A DNA stretch of 6,560 nucleotides from an uncultured Acidimicrobiales bacterium (GCA_938008925.1 CALLIQ010000754.1:1-6560); one strand, 5' to 3'. Shown: positions 1 through 6,101, numbered from the stretch's first letter. A program made the numbers and translations. The notes: generated by a model not told the origin, from the sequence alone.

Positions 1-1
1 C

Positions 2-217
2 CGACCAGCGGTGCCGGCCCACGTCGCGTTCGGCGGTGGCGGTGCCCACTTCTGCCTCGGCGCATCGCTGGCTCGACTCGAGGTCGCAGAGCTGATCGAT
101 GCCATGCTCGACCGGCAGCTGCAGATTCGTTCGAGTGCCGACCCCGTCTTCGTCGAATCGAACTTCGTGAACGGAATCGAACACCTCGCAGTCGAGATCT
201 CGGCCGCACACACCTGA
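2..217 (+). CDS. Cytochrome P450, C-terminal fragment (5' end outside window)
   Basis: Only the last 71 residues are inside the window; the frame is open back to base 2. The fragment starts just before the haem-binding loop FGGGGAHFCLG, whose Cys is the axial haem thiolate. It continues with the ASLARLE helix that follows this loop in bacterial P450s and ends with an SNFVNGIEHLAVEI tail. There is one residue more between the Phe and the Cys than in the common FxxGxHxCxG form, a variant seen in CYP125/CYP124-like families. The complete P450 on the other strand (3376-4644) has the same loop length and a similar tail (SNFIAGIKSLPVKV), so the two probably belong to related subfamilies. P450s of this kind are soluble monooxygenases fed by a ferredoxin and reductase. 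The acyl-CoA dehydrogenase homologue starts 39 bp downstream, so co-transcription is likely. Substrate unknown. Confidence 0.93.
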   Translation, partial: RPAVPAHVAFGGGGAHFCLGASLARLEVAELIDAMLDRQLQIRSSADPVFVESNFVNGIEHLAVEISAAHT

Positions 218-241
218 CCGCAATCACCTGACCGCCCGCCA

Positions 242-248
242 AGAGGAG
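242..248 (+). promoter_or_regulatory. Ribosome binding site of the acyl-CoA dehydrogenase homologue
   Basis: The purine run AGAGGAG ends 8 bases before the ATG at 257. It is the clearest Shine-Dalgarno sequence in the window and fixes this start over the out-of-frame ATG at 262. Confidence 0.8.
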
Positions 249-256
249 CCAACGTC

Positions 257-1459
257 ATGACATGGAATCTCACCCCTGAACAGCTCGACATCCAGGCCCG
301 GGCTCGCGAGCTCGCAACCACGGTGATCGGCCCCCGAGCCGCGGCCGTTGACGAGGCCGAGCAGTACCCGTGGGAGAACGTCGAGGCGCTCCAGCAGGCC
401 GGGTTCACGGGCATGACGGTGCCGACCGAGTTCGGAGGACCAGGACACTCGTTCCTCGATGCCGTGCTGGTCGTCGAAGAGATGGCAAAGGTCTGCGGTG
501 TGACCGGCCGCATCGCAGTCGAGTGCAACATGGGCGCCATCTCGGCGGTGATGGCATACGGCACCGAGCAGCAGAAGAAGCTCGCTGCCGACATGGTGCT
601 CCACGGCGACAAGCCAGCGATCTGCATCACCGAACCGGACGCGGGTAGCTCCGCATCGCAGATGACCACCCGAGCCGATCGCCGCGGCGACACCTTCGTG
701 CTGAACGGCATGAAGCACTGGATCACGGGCGGCTCGGTCTCGAAGCTCCACCTGATCTTCGCCCGTGTGTTCGACGAAGACGGCAACGAAGAGGGCATCG
801 GCGGCTTCCTCGCCGTTCGCGATGAGAACCCGGGTCTGTCGTTCGGACGACGTGAACCCACCATGGGTCTCCGCGCGATCCCGGAGATGGAGGTGATCTT
901 CACCGACATGGTCGTCGAGCCCGAGATGGTCCTCATGCCGCCGTCGGGCTTCAAGCGTGGCTTTGCCGACCTGATGAACGCCTACAACTCCCAGCGGGTG
1001 GGTGCCGGCACGGTGGGCCTCGGGCTCGCAACAGGCGCGTACGAGCTCGCCCTCAACTTCGCCAAGGAGCGCGAGCAGTTCGACCGTCCGATCGCCGAGT
1101 TCCAGGGCCTGCAGTGGATGCTCGCCGACATGTCGGTCAAGCTCGAAGCCGCCCGCAGCCTCACCTATCGAGCTGCTGAGTCCCGCGGCCCGAACGATTC
1201 ACCGTTCCCCGACCCGACGATGGCTGCGCAGGCGAAGATCTTCACCGCCGAGGCGTCCATCGAGGTCGTCAACGCCGCCCTCCAGGTGTTCGGCGCCGCC
1301 GGCTACAGCCGTCGCAACCCACTCGAGCGCATGTACCGGGACGTCCGCATGTTCACGATCGGTGGCGGCACCGCCCAGATCCTGCGAACCGTGGTCGCCG
1401 GCCGGATCCTCGACATGAAGCTCCCGCAGACCAGAGGCGGATTCCTCCCGAGAGACTGA
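257..1459 (+). CDS. Acyl-CoA dehydrogenase-fold flavoprotein lacking the catalytic carboxylate (desulfinase-like residue pattern)
   Basis: The 400 residues match the full length of the acyl-CoA dehydrogenase family. The N-terminal helical domain covers about 1-120. The beta domain carries CITEPDAGSS (123-132) and KHWITGG (153-159), which contact FAD and acyl-CoA. The C-terminal helical domain has EREQFDRPIAEFQ (271-283), QVFGAAGY (343-350) and ERMYRDVR (357-364). The catalytic Glu of most members sits in a YEGT motif; here the stretch is IGGGT, with Gly370 in its place. The alternative Glu of isovaleryl- and long-chain enzymes, just before an Arg in helix G, is Gln246 (NSQR). Arg85 lies in GVTGRIAVE. 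Gln and Gly at these two sites plus an Arg near 84 are what is described for 3-sulfinopropionyl-CoA desulfinase of Advenella mimigardefordensis, which releases sulfite and has no dehydrogenase activity. Family membership is sure. Desulfinase or another non-dehydrogenase activity is inferred from residues aligned by eye; Glu89 could be an alternative base. Confidence 0.93.
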   Translation: MTWNLTPEQLDIQARARELATTVIGPRAAAVDEAEQYPWENVEALQQAGFTGMTVPTEFGGPGHSFLDAVLVVEEMAKVCGVTGRIAVECNMGAISAVMAYGTEQQKKLAADMVLHGDKPAICITEPDAGSSASQMTTRADRRGDTFVLNGMKHWITGGSVSKLHLIFARVFDEDGNEEGIGGFLAVRDENPGLSFGRREPTMGLRAIPEMEVIFTDMVVEPEMVLMPPSGFKRGFADLMNAYNSQRVGAGTVGLGLATGAYELALNFAKEREQFDRPIAEFQGLQWMLADMSVKLEAARSLTYRAAESRGPNDSPFPDPTMAAQAKIFTAEASIEVVNAALQVFGAAGYSRRNPLERMYRDVRMFTIGGGTAQILRTVVAGRILDMKLPQTRGGFLPRD

Positions 1460-1513
1460 GAAGCCTGTTGCCGGCTGGGCGATGGCCTAGCGTTCGGTCG
1501 ATGGACAGCGCCG

Positions 1514-2389
1514 ATGGACGACATGGCAATGGTTGACGCAGCCGATGGCGCGGCGACCGGCGAGGAAGCCCCGCTGCTGCTCGACGATCTCGGTACGCGG
1601 CTCACCGACTTCTACGCGCTGCGCAAGACGAGCAGTGACGATGCCGACAACGTCCTCGACCAACTCGGGGCAAACGATCAGGTCGATCGTGAGATCGTGC
1701 TCGAACTCGCGGCGCCAAAGCCGCTCTGGCGGCCCGACCGGTTCATGGAGGCGCACACGCTCATGGTGCGCAGCCTCGAAGTGCTCGACCGCAACGGGAC
1801 CCGCAACCCGCCGGTCCCCAACGTCGGCCCGCTCAAGCCGGTGCTGCGCTATCTCATCGAGATCGCGGCGAAATTCATCGTCCGAAGCCACGTGCGGACG
1901 ATCGCGGACTCGGTCGATCGTCTCTACGCCCGGCGCGAGGCCAACTGCACCGAGCACTATGACGAACAGCGGCGAATGCTCCGGCGGGCCCGCGTCGACA
2001 TGGGCCGGGTGATGCCGGGGTTCAAGCGCAATCCGCTCGCCATCCCGGGTGTGCTCCTCGGTGGTGCGTTTCTCTCGACGATTCTCAGCGTGATCCAGGA
2101 CACCATCGGCCTGTTCGGCGGATCGGGTATCGCTCGGGTGATCGCCACGGCACTCGTCTTTCTCATCGCCGTGTTGGCCGCGTTCGTCATCCTGCGGGGA
2201 GCGGCCGTCGCCCATCGACGGATCGACATGACGACCGACCAACCGGTGGCCGCGCTCTACGACGTGATCGGGCGATGCGGCGAGCCGCCGAACGATCAAT
2301 CAGGCACGTTCGCGCTCATCGCCCTGCTGTTGATGGCGCTCGCCGTGCTCATCATCCCGATCGGTGCGGCGATCACGATCTCGCTCTGA
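1514..2389 (+). CDS. Unrecognised protein with three predicted membrane segments
   Basis: The product has 291 residues and I do not recognise its family. Residues 1-170 are hydrophilic and charged, acidic at the start and Arg-rich around 125-172. Three hydrophobic segments follow at about 175-197, 206-232 and 265-291, the last running to the C-terminus. The region 234-263 between segments two and three is polar. There is no signal peptide, so the long N-terminal part is probably cytoplasmic. The first ATG is at 1514, with further in-frame ATGs at 1523 and 1529; none has a convincing ribosome binding site, so the start is uncertain by a few codons. A -10-like TAGCGT lies at 1488-1493 without a good -35. 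The gene follows the acyl-CoA dehydrogenase homologue by 54 bp and may share its transcript. Coding status rests on the long open frame, the membrane-type segments and high-GC codon use. Its stop codon lies in the first unit of the 17-bp repeat array. Confidence 0.75.
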   Translation: MDDMAMVDAADGAATGEEAPLLLDDLGTRLTDFYALRKTSSDDADNVLDQLGANDQVDREIVLELAAPKPLWRPDRFMEAHTLMVRSLEVLDRNGTRNPPVPNVGPLKPVLRYLIEIAAKFIVRSHVRTIADSVDRLYARREANCTEHYDEQRRMLRRARVDMGRVMPGFKRNPLAIPGVLLGGAFLSTILSVIQDTIGLFGGSGIARVIATALVFLIAVLAAFVILRGAAVAHRRIDMTTDQPVAALYDVIGRCGEPPNDQSGTFALIALLLMALAVLIIPIGAAITISL

Positions 2390-2500
2390 TCTGGCTGCGC
2401 TCTGATCTGGCTGGCGCTCTGACCTGGCTGGCGCGCTGATCTGGCTGGCGCGCTGACCTGGATTGCGCTCTGACCTGACTGGCGCACTGACCAGGGTTGC
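2384..2500. repeat. Tandem array of a 17-bp unit, about 7 copies
   Basis: The consensus unit is CTCTGAYCTGGCTGGCG. Units lie at 2384-2399 (one base short), 2400-2416, 2417-2433, 2434-2450, 2451-2467, 2468-2484 and a decayed 2485-2500. Most differ from the consensus at one to three positions. The array begins inside the last codon of the membrane-protein gene, so its TGA stop belongs to unit one, and it ends 15 bp before the stop of the convergent dioxygenase gene. Every unit has a TGA and 17 is not a multiple of 3, so TGA recurs in all three forward frames. No strong hairpin with a T-run is visible, so I do not call it an intrinsic terminator. Confidence 0.9.
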
Positions 2501-2515
2501 TTGCGGGGCGTCAGC

Positions 2516-3376
2516 TCAGATGTCGAACCAGATGTGGGTCTGGCCGGTGCCGGCGACCGCCTCGTAGCGGCCGAACTGTTCGCCCGCCAGCGTGCAGTCG
2601 GTGCCGCCGAGCGCGCCGAGCATGGTCAGGTAGTGACCGAAGCGGCCCTCGGGCGCATGGGCCCGGAACTCGGGATAGAAGTCGATGACGCCGGCGTGAT
2701 CGCCGGCCAGGAGCATCGAGATCACGTGGCGGTCCGCGGCGGCAGCTTCTGGCGTGCGGACGTGGAGGTCGGGATCGGCGGCCTCGTGTTGACGGAACTC
2801 GCGCAGCGGCCAGAAGCGATGGCTGAGCCCGCCACTGGCGAGGATGACGACCCGCCGGTCGAGCCCCGCGATGGCCTCGGCCAGCAACCGACCGAACAGC
2901 AGGAAGTCCAGGTGATCGGCGGTCTGACACAGACCGGCCGAAACCCATCGCTCGTCGCCTTGGAGAAACGGCAACAGGTTGAGCGTCGGGTAGTGGACGG
3001 GGAGATACGGGTCGTCGATCGCGGTGACCCACGTGTCGTCGCGCCCGTCGGCCGCTGTCGCCCACGCTTCGGCCAGTTCACGGTCTCCCGTCATGTCGTA
3101 GGGGACCTGGCGCATGCCGCGGGGGAGTTCGTCTGAGGTGTAGCGACCCTCTCGGCGGTCGTGGCTGGCGACGATGTGCTCGATCGTGGTGAACCAGTGG
3201 GTGTCGATGACGACCACCGTGTCGGCTTCGAGCGGGGCGAGCTTCGTGGCGCGAAGGTCGTGCAGTCCAGCGAAGAGCGTGGTGTCGTCGCCGTGATTCA
3301 TCTCTCGGCGCACGTCCTCGGGGAGGACGAGCGTTGGGACGTGGCTGACCAAGGCAGCGCCGACGATCGAACCCAT
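2516..3376 (-). CDS. Class III extradiol ring-cleavage dioxygenase, LigB superfamily, HpaD-like (3,4-dihydroxyphenylacetate 2,3-dioxygenase type)
   Basis: The 286 residues match the length of the enterobacterial LigB-type HpaD. The fold is recognised from the N-terminal SHVPT (His12), VVIDTHWF (His60), the EGRYTSDELPRGM stretch (76-88), LASGGLSHRF (179-188, His186 as likely acid/base) and APEGRFGHYLTMLG (241-254, Glu243 as likely third metal ligand), ending in GTGQTHIWF. By family knowledge, two His and one Glu hold Fe(II), which opens a catechol ring next to the hydroxyls to give a muconate semialdehyde. The ATG at 3376 overlaps the P450 stop as TGATG and has an AAGGTGA ribosome binding site. 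The open frame extends 52 codons upstream, but that part is low-complexity Arg-rich shadow of the P450 gene. The match to HpaD is by recall of motifs; the true catechol may be a P450-derived compound rather than homoprotocatechuate. Confidence 0.92.
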   Translation of the reverse strand: MGSIVGAALVSHVPTLVLPEDVRREMNHGDDTTLFAGLHDLRATKLAPLEADTVVVIDTHWFTTIEHIVASHDRREGRYTSDELPRGMRQVPYDMTGDRELAEAWATAADGRDDTWVTAIDDPYLPVHYPTLNLLPFLQGDERWVSAGLCQTADHLDFLLFGRLLAEAIAGLDRRVVILASGGLSHRFWPLREFRQHEAADPDLHVRTPEAAAADRHVISMLLAGDHAGVIDFYPEFRAHAPEGRFGHYLTMLGALGGTDCTLAGEQFGRYEAVAGTGQTHIWFDI

Positions 3377-3378
3377 CA
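3374..3378 (-). promoter_or_regulatory. TGATG stop/start overlap, P450 to dioxygenase
   Basis: The P450 stop TGA and the dioxygenase ATG share one A. This implies translational coupling and fixes the dioxygenase start. Confidence 0.85.
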
Positions 3379-4644
3379 GGCGATCACCTTCACGGGCAAC
3401 GACTTGATGCCGGCGATGAAGTTCGATCGCAGGCGGGCGACGTCGCCGTCGAGTTCGAGTCGATCGATGCGCTCCATGAGCGTTTCGAACACGAGACGCA
3501 CCTCCATGCGTGCCAACCATGCACCGAGGCACAGATGGGGGCCGTTGCGGCCGAAGGTCATGTGGTCGTTCGGGTCCCGGGCGAGGTCGTAGCGGAACGG
3601 TTGGTCGAACGCCTCAGGGTCGTGATTGGCCGAGTTGAACCAGATCACGACCTTGTCGCCCGCCTTGATCTGCTTGCCTCGCAGCTCGATGTCACGGGCG
3701 GCCGTCCGACGGAAGTGCATCGTGACGGCGCTCGTTCGCAGTACCTCTTCTACCGCCGTCGGTGTGAGCGATGGGTCAGCCTTCCAGGCGGCCCAGAGCT
3801 CGGGGTGTCGCATCATGGACCACAGGCCATGGGTCATCGTGTAGCGAGTGGTGTCGTTGCCGGCAGCGACGAGGAGCGTGAAGAAGTTGTTGAACTCGAG
3901 GTCGGTGAGGTTGTGTCCGTCCCGGGTCGGTTCCAACAGCTGCGAGATGATGTCGTCACGGGGGCACTGGCGGCGATCGGCGGCCTGCTCCTGGGCGAAC
4001 GAGAAGATCTGGATCGATGCCGGGCTTCGGAACGGCACCATCCGGAACTGCTCGGTGTCGGTGAGGTCGACGGGAAAGTCGGTGAAGTCCGGGTCGGTGT
4101 TGCCGAGGAGCGCATCGCCCCACTCGACCAGTCGATGTCCGTCGGCGTCGCTCGTACCGAGCAGCTTGCCGAGCATGCGCATTGGCAGCTGCTGGGCGAC
4201 CGCGGTGACGAAGTCGAAACGATCCTGTTCGAGCGCCTCGTCGACCACCTCGACCGCCAGGGCTCGGATGACGTCCTCGTAGGACTCGACCGTTCGGCGT
4301 GTGAAGCCCTTCGACACCAGGCGCCGATACTGCGTGTGATCGGGTGGATCGAGCTCCATCATCGTCTTGCGAGCTTCGGCTTCGTCCGGGTCCATCTCTT
4401 CGAGACGAATCCCACCGGTCGATGTGAACGTCTCGACATCGCGGCTCACGGAGAGAGCATCGTCGTAGCGCAGGATCGACCAGAAGCCCGAGCCGTCGGC
4501 CTCGGGGGTCCAGTGCACCGGATCCTCCGCCCGTAGCCGGGTGAACGTCGCGTGGGGGACCCCGGCGGTGTAGACGTCGTGGCTCGTGATGTCGGCGTCG
4601 TCGGGCCCGTGATCGTCGAGGTAGTCGTCGACGAAGGTCGTCAT
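3376..4644 (-). CDS. Cytochrome P450, complete
   Basis: The 422 residues are the usual length for a soluble bacterial P450. Landmarks in order: the C-helix region DPPDHTQYRRLVSKGFT (99-115) with His103 and Arg107 near the haem propionates; the I-helix oxygen-activation motif AGNDTT (261-266); the K-helix ExxR as Glu300-Arg303; the FDQPFRYDLARDP meander (346-358); and the haem loop FGRNGPHLCLG (364-374) with Cys372 as thiolate. The loop has one residue more than the minimal consensus, as in CYP125/CYP124-like families. The start at 4644 overlaps the upstream gene's stop as ATGA; the ribosome binding site is weak (GGGGCGGGA), so coupling probably drives initiation. It is predicted to hydroxylate an unknown substrate with electrons from a ferredoxin not encoded here. 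Its place between a decarboxylase-like enzyme and a ring-cleaving dioxygenase suggests it prepares or modifies the substrate of that pathway. Confidence 0.96.
   Translation of the reverse strand: MTTFVDDYLDDHGPDDADITSHDVYTAGVPHATFTRLRAEDPVHWTPEADGSGFWSILRYDDALSVSRDVETFTSTGGIRLEEMDPDEAEARKTMMELDPPDHTQYRRLVSKGFTRRTVESYEDVIRALAVEVVDEALEQDRFDFVTAVAQQLPMRMLGKLLGTSDADGHRLVEWGDALLGNTDPDFTDFPVDLTDTEQFRMVPFRSPASIQIFSFAQEQAADRRQCPRDDIISQLLEPTRDGHNLTDLEFNNFFTLLVAAGNDTTRYTMTHGLWSMMRHPELWAAWKADPSLTPTAVEEVLRTSAVTMHFRRTAARDIELRGKQIKAGDKVVIWFNSANHDPEAFDQPFRYDLARDPNDHMTFGRNGPHLCLGAWLARMEVRLVFETLMERIDRLELDGDVARLRSNFIAGIKSLPVKVIA
3384..3390 (-). promoter_or_regulatory. Ribosome binding site of the dioxygenase gene
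   Basis: AAGGTGA on the minus strand, inside the end of the P450 gene, lies 7 bases before the ATG at 3376. It supports the internal start over the longer open frame. Confidence 0.7.
4641..4644 (-). promoter_or_regulatory. ATGA start/stop overlap, decarboxylase-like gene to P450
   Basis: The P450 ATG (4644-4642) and the stop TGA of the upstream gene (4643-4641) overlap by 4 nt. This indicates translational coupling and supports the P450 start. Confidence 0.85.
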
Positions 4645-5480
4645 GATCCCGCCCCGTCGCCGGCGGCTCCGCTCGCCATCGGGTTCGGCTCGGCGTGGAC
4701 GGTCGTGCCGCCTCCCATCGAGTTTCCGACCTGGCGGTAGAAGCCGCCGATGATCTCGATGTCGCCGAAGCGTGTGAGCTCCTCGGTGGGGGTCTCGTGC
4801 AGGACCAACTCGGCGTCGCCCGAGTACACCGGCCCGAGCTCGACGTCGTGGCCCCCCATCGTCACCAATTCGGAGAGCGAGTCTCGTCCGTCCATCTCGA
4901 TGGCGGGCATGAAGCGACTGTGGAGCATCGGATGGCCGTTGACGAAGCCGGCCGAATCGGCCGTGCCGGTGATGGTGAATCGGGCGTCGGCGATGCGGCG
5001 CCCCCAGGTGCTGACCGTGGCCCCGAAGCGACCGCCCGGCTCCAGTCGGGGACCGGCCTTGCCGATCGTGACGGGTCTCGTCATCCAGACGTCGGCCATC
5101 TTCTTCGGATAGCCCTGGATGTGACCGCGGGCCATGGCGAAGTCTTTGTCGACCCAGATGTAGGCAGCCCGGCTGTAGGTGGCGCCCTCGTACTTGCAGC
5201 GGACGACGACGAACACCTCCTTGTACTGCGAGCGGGCGGGGTCCAGGAGCTCCTCGAAGGAGTCGGAGCAGCTCTGCCACTCGGCCCAGATGATGGCCAC
5301 CGCACCCGGGTCGTCATCGGCGAGTTCGAGTGGGCCAGGTAGCAACTCCGCGACGTTCGCAGGGTCGGTTCGGAACTCGACGGTGAGCATCTCTCCGCTG
5401 TAGTGCCACGGTGGTCCTGGCAGAATCGAGCCGGCTCCGGTCGGCGTTCGTGGATACATCAGTCCGCGGGGCTCAGCCAT
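4641..5480 (-). CDS. Acetoacetate decarboxylase-like protein (ADC superfamily)
   Basis: The 279 residues are about 30 more than clostridial acetoacetate decarboxylase. The family is recognised from SQYKEVFVVVRCKYEG (84-99) followed by GHIQGYPKKMADV (119-131). In the clostridial enzyme the matching GYPKK lysine pair holds the Schiff-base Lys115 and its neighbour Lys116, and a Glu in the preceding strand (Glu76) is catalytic; here Lys126, Lys127 and Glu88 occupy those places. The Schiff-base chemistry thus looks intact. The substrate cannot be read off: superfamily members include acetoacetate decarboxylases and aldolase-dehydratases acting with pyruvate. The C-terminal 20 residues are Gly/Ala/Ser-rich and probably disordered. 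ATG at 5480 is chosen because a -10 element is placed for a leaderless transcript beginning there and no ribosome binding site is present; ATG at 5459 (Met8) is the alternative. First gene of a coupled operon with the P450 and dioxygenase. Confidence 0.87.
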   Translation of the reverse strand: MAEPRGLMYPRTPTGAGSILPGPPWHYSGEMLTVEFRTDPANVAELLPGPLELADDDPGAVAIIWAEWQSCSDSFEELLDPARSQYKEVFVVVRCKYEGATYSRAAYIWVDKDFAMARGHIQGYPKKMADVWMTRPVTIGKAGPRLEPGGRFGATVSTWGRRIADARFTITGTADSAGFVNGHPMLHSRFMPAIEMDGRDSLSELVTMGGHDVELGPVYSGDAELVLHETPTEELTRFGDIEIIGGFYRQVGNSMGGGTTVHAEPNPMASGAAGDGAGS

Positions 5481-5486
5481 GCGGGC

Positions 5487-5516
5487 AGCCTAATGGTTCG
5501 GTACCGAACCATTCAA
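5487..5516 (-). promoter_or_regulatory. Predicted promoter of the decarboxylase-P450-dioxygenase operon, apparently leaderless
   Basis: On the minus strand a -35-like TTGAAT (5516-5511) is followed after 18 bases by a -10-like TAGGCT (5492-5487), which fits the actinobacterial TAnnnT pattern. Six bases separate the hexamer from the ATG at 5480, so the usual -12/-7 placement puts the transcription start on the A of the start codon. The absence of a Shine-Dalgarno sequence agrees. The 22-bp palindrome fills the spacer, so a bound repressor would block polymerase. Confidence 0.6.
5492..5513. promoter_or_regulatory. Perfect 22-bp palindrome, probable MarR operator
   Basis: The half-site AATGGTTCGGT is followed directly by its exact reverse complement. 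It lies 11 bp before the decarboxylase-like start codon, between the -35 and -10 elements. Size and symmetry suit a dimeric winged-helix regulator, and the MarR gene is immediately upstream. The core recurs at 6184-6200 in the marR/aldehyde dehydrogenase gap. Confidence 0.85.
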
Positions 5517-5524
5517 CCGGTTGA
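5513..5524. repeat. 12-bp perfect palindrome next to the operator
   Basis: TCAACCGGTTGA is its own reverse complement. It shares base 5513 with the 22-bp palindrome, and its centre is 16 bp from that of the larger one. It contains most of the first unit of the 13-bp repeat array. Confidence 0.75.
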
Positions 5525-5577
5525 TGCAGCCGTTGATGTAACCGCTTGACGCAACCGATTGATGCAACCGATTGATC
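5514..5577. repeat. Tandem array of a 13-bp unit, 5 copies, each with internal dyad
   Basis: Units lie at 5514-5526, 5527-5538 (one base short), 5539-5551, 5552-5564 and 5565-5577, with consensus CAACCGATTGATG. Within each unit the CAA...TTG ends form a short inverted repeat, perfect in the first unit (CAACCGGTTG) and imperfect in the others. The array lies between the marR stop and the operator, upstream of the operon promoter. It could be a row of regulator sites or a minisatellite without function. Confidence 0.82.
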
Positions 5578-5630
5578 GCATTCCGCCGAGCCCTGGCCAT
5601 CGTGCCTGGTCGCCGCCGAGTTCGGGTCGG

Positions 5631-6101
5631 TCAGGAGTTCGTGATGACGATGCGCAGCAGCCGCGAGAGGGTGAGGATCTCGTCTTGATCGAGTCCGGCG
5701 ACCAGGTCGACCTCGAGTTGGTTGAAGCGCGGGAACAAGGCATCGATCGTGTCGGTCGCCTTCTCCGTCGGGCTCACGATCACCTGTCGTTTGTCTTCGC
5801 TCGAGCGGTTGCGGTCGACCAGACCCCGCTTCTCGAGCGTGGTCAACATGCCGGTGAGGGTCCCTTTGGCCAGATCGCACTCTTCTGCGAGCTTGGCCGC
5901 CGGCATCTCGCCCCACACCCATAGGACCCACAGAATCGTGAACCCTCCCCAGGACAACCCGTACTCGGCGAGGATGCCCTGCTCGGCCTGGCGGCGGACC
6001 GCGGCGGCTGCTCGGTAGATGTTCGAGATGGCGCGGTTGGCGTCGAAGTCGAGCGGCTGCTCGCCCAGTCGGGCCTGAACGTCGCGTTCTGCGTCGAGCA
6101 T
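5631..6101 (-). CDS. MarR-family transcriptional regulator
   Basis: The 156 residues are typical of MarR. A helical N-terminal dimerisation part (about 18-48) is followed by the winged helix-turn-helix: MPAAKLAEECDLAKGTLTGM (66-85) as helix-turn-helix with recognition helix around 77-90, then EKRGLVDRNRSSEDKRQVIV (90-109), whose DKR is the conserved wing. A C-terminal helix region (124-153) completes the dimer interface. MarR proteins usually repress divergent or adjacent catabolic genes and release DNA on binding a small phenolic or similar ligand. Palindromic sites upstream of this gene and of the downstream operon suggest autoregulation plus control of the pathway; HpaR, the homoprotocatechuate regulator, is also a MarR protein. 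The ATG at 6101 lacks a good ribosome binding site. A TTG at 6128 would give a nine-residue longer start (MSDDSDADR) and cannot be excluded. The longer open frame to 6497 is a shadow of the aldehyde dehydrogenase gene. Confidence 0.93.
   Translation of the reverse strand: MLDAERDVQARLGEQPLDFDANRAISNIYRAAAAVRRQAEQGILAEYGLSWGGFTILWVLWVWGEMPAAKLAEECDLAKGTLTGMLTTLEKRGLVDRNRSSEDKRQVIVSPTEKATDTIDALFPRFNQLEVDLVAGLDQDEILTLSRLLRIVITNS

Noticed and set aside
1457..1513. The acyl-CoA dehydrogenase homologue and membrane protein are in the same frame, separated by one TGA with an open linker, suggesting readthrough fusion
   Set aside because: The first protein has a complete family-length C-terminus and no recoding signal was seen; sharing one of three frames is expected by chance.
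1487..2299. Minus-strand open frame (270 codons) opposite the membrane-protein gene
   Set aside because: The product is rich in His, Arg, Asp and Glu without hydrophobic core patterns. The plus-strand frame gives coherent membrane segments, so the plus strand is preferred. Some doubt remains because neither product is recognised.
2455..2500. Intrinsic terminator between the convergent genes
   Set aside because: Only a weak CCTGG/CCAGG pairing is visible, with no stable stem and no T-run on either strand.
2384..2577. Repeats considered as a CRISPR array
   Set aside because: Both arrays are directly tandem with 13- or 17-bp units and no unique spacers.
2501..3136. Plus-strand open frame (211 codons) opposite the dioxygenase gene
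   Set aside because: It is antisense to a clear LigB-family enzyme and has no recognisable motif.
3377..3532. 52-codon N-terminal extension of the dioxygenase
   Set aside because: The extension is Arg-rich out-of-frame P450 sequence; the TGATG overlap, ribosome binding site and family length all favour the ATG at 3376.
3535..4536. Long plus-strand open frame (333 codons) opposite the P450
   Set aside because: It is antisense to a P450 with all landmark motifs; the composition is a Val/Arg-rich shadow with no recognisable domain, as is common in GC-rich DNA.
4645..5280. 212-codon N-terminal extension of the P450 frame
   Set aside because: It is a shadow of the decarboxylase-like gene; the ATG at 4644 gives normal P450 length and an ATGA overlap.
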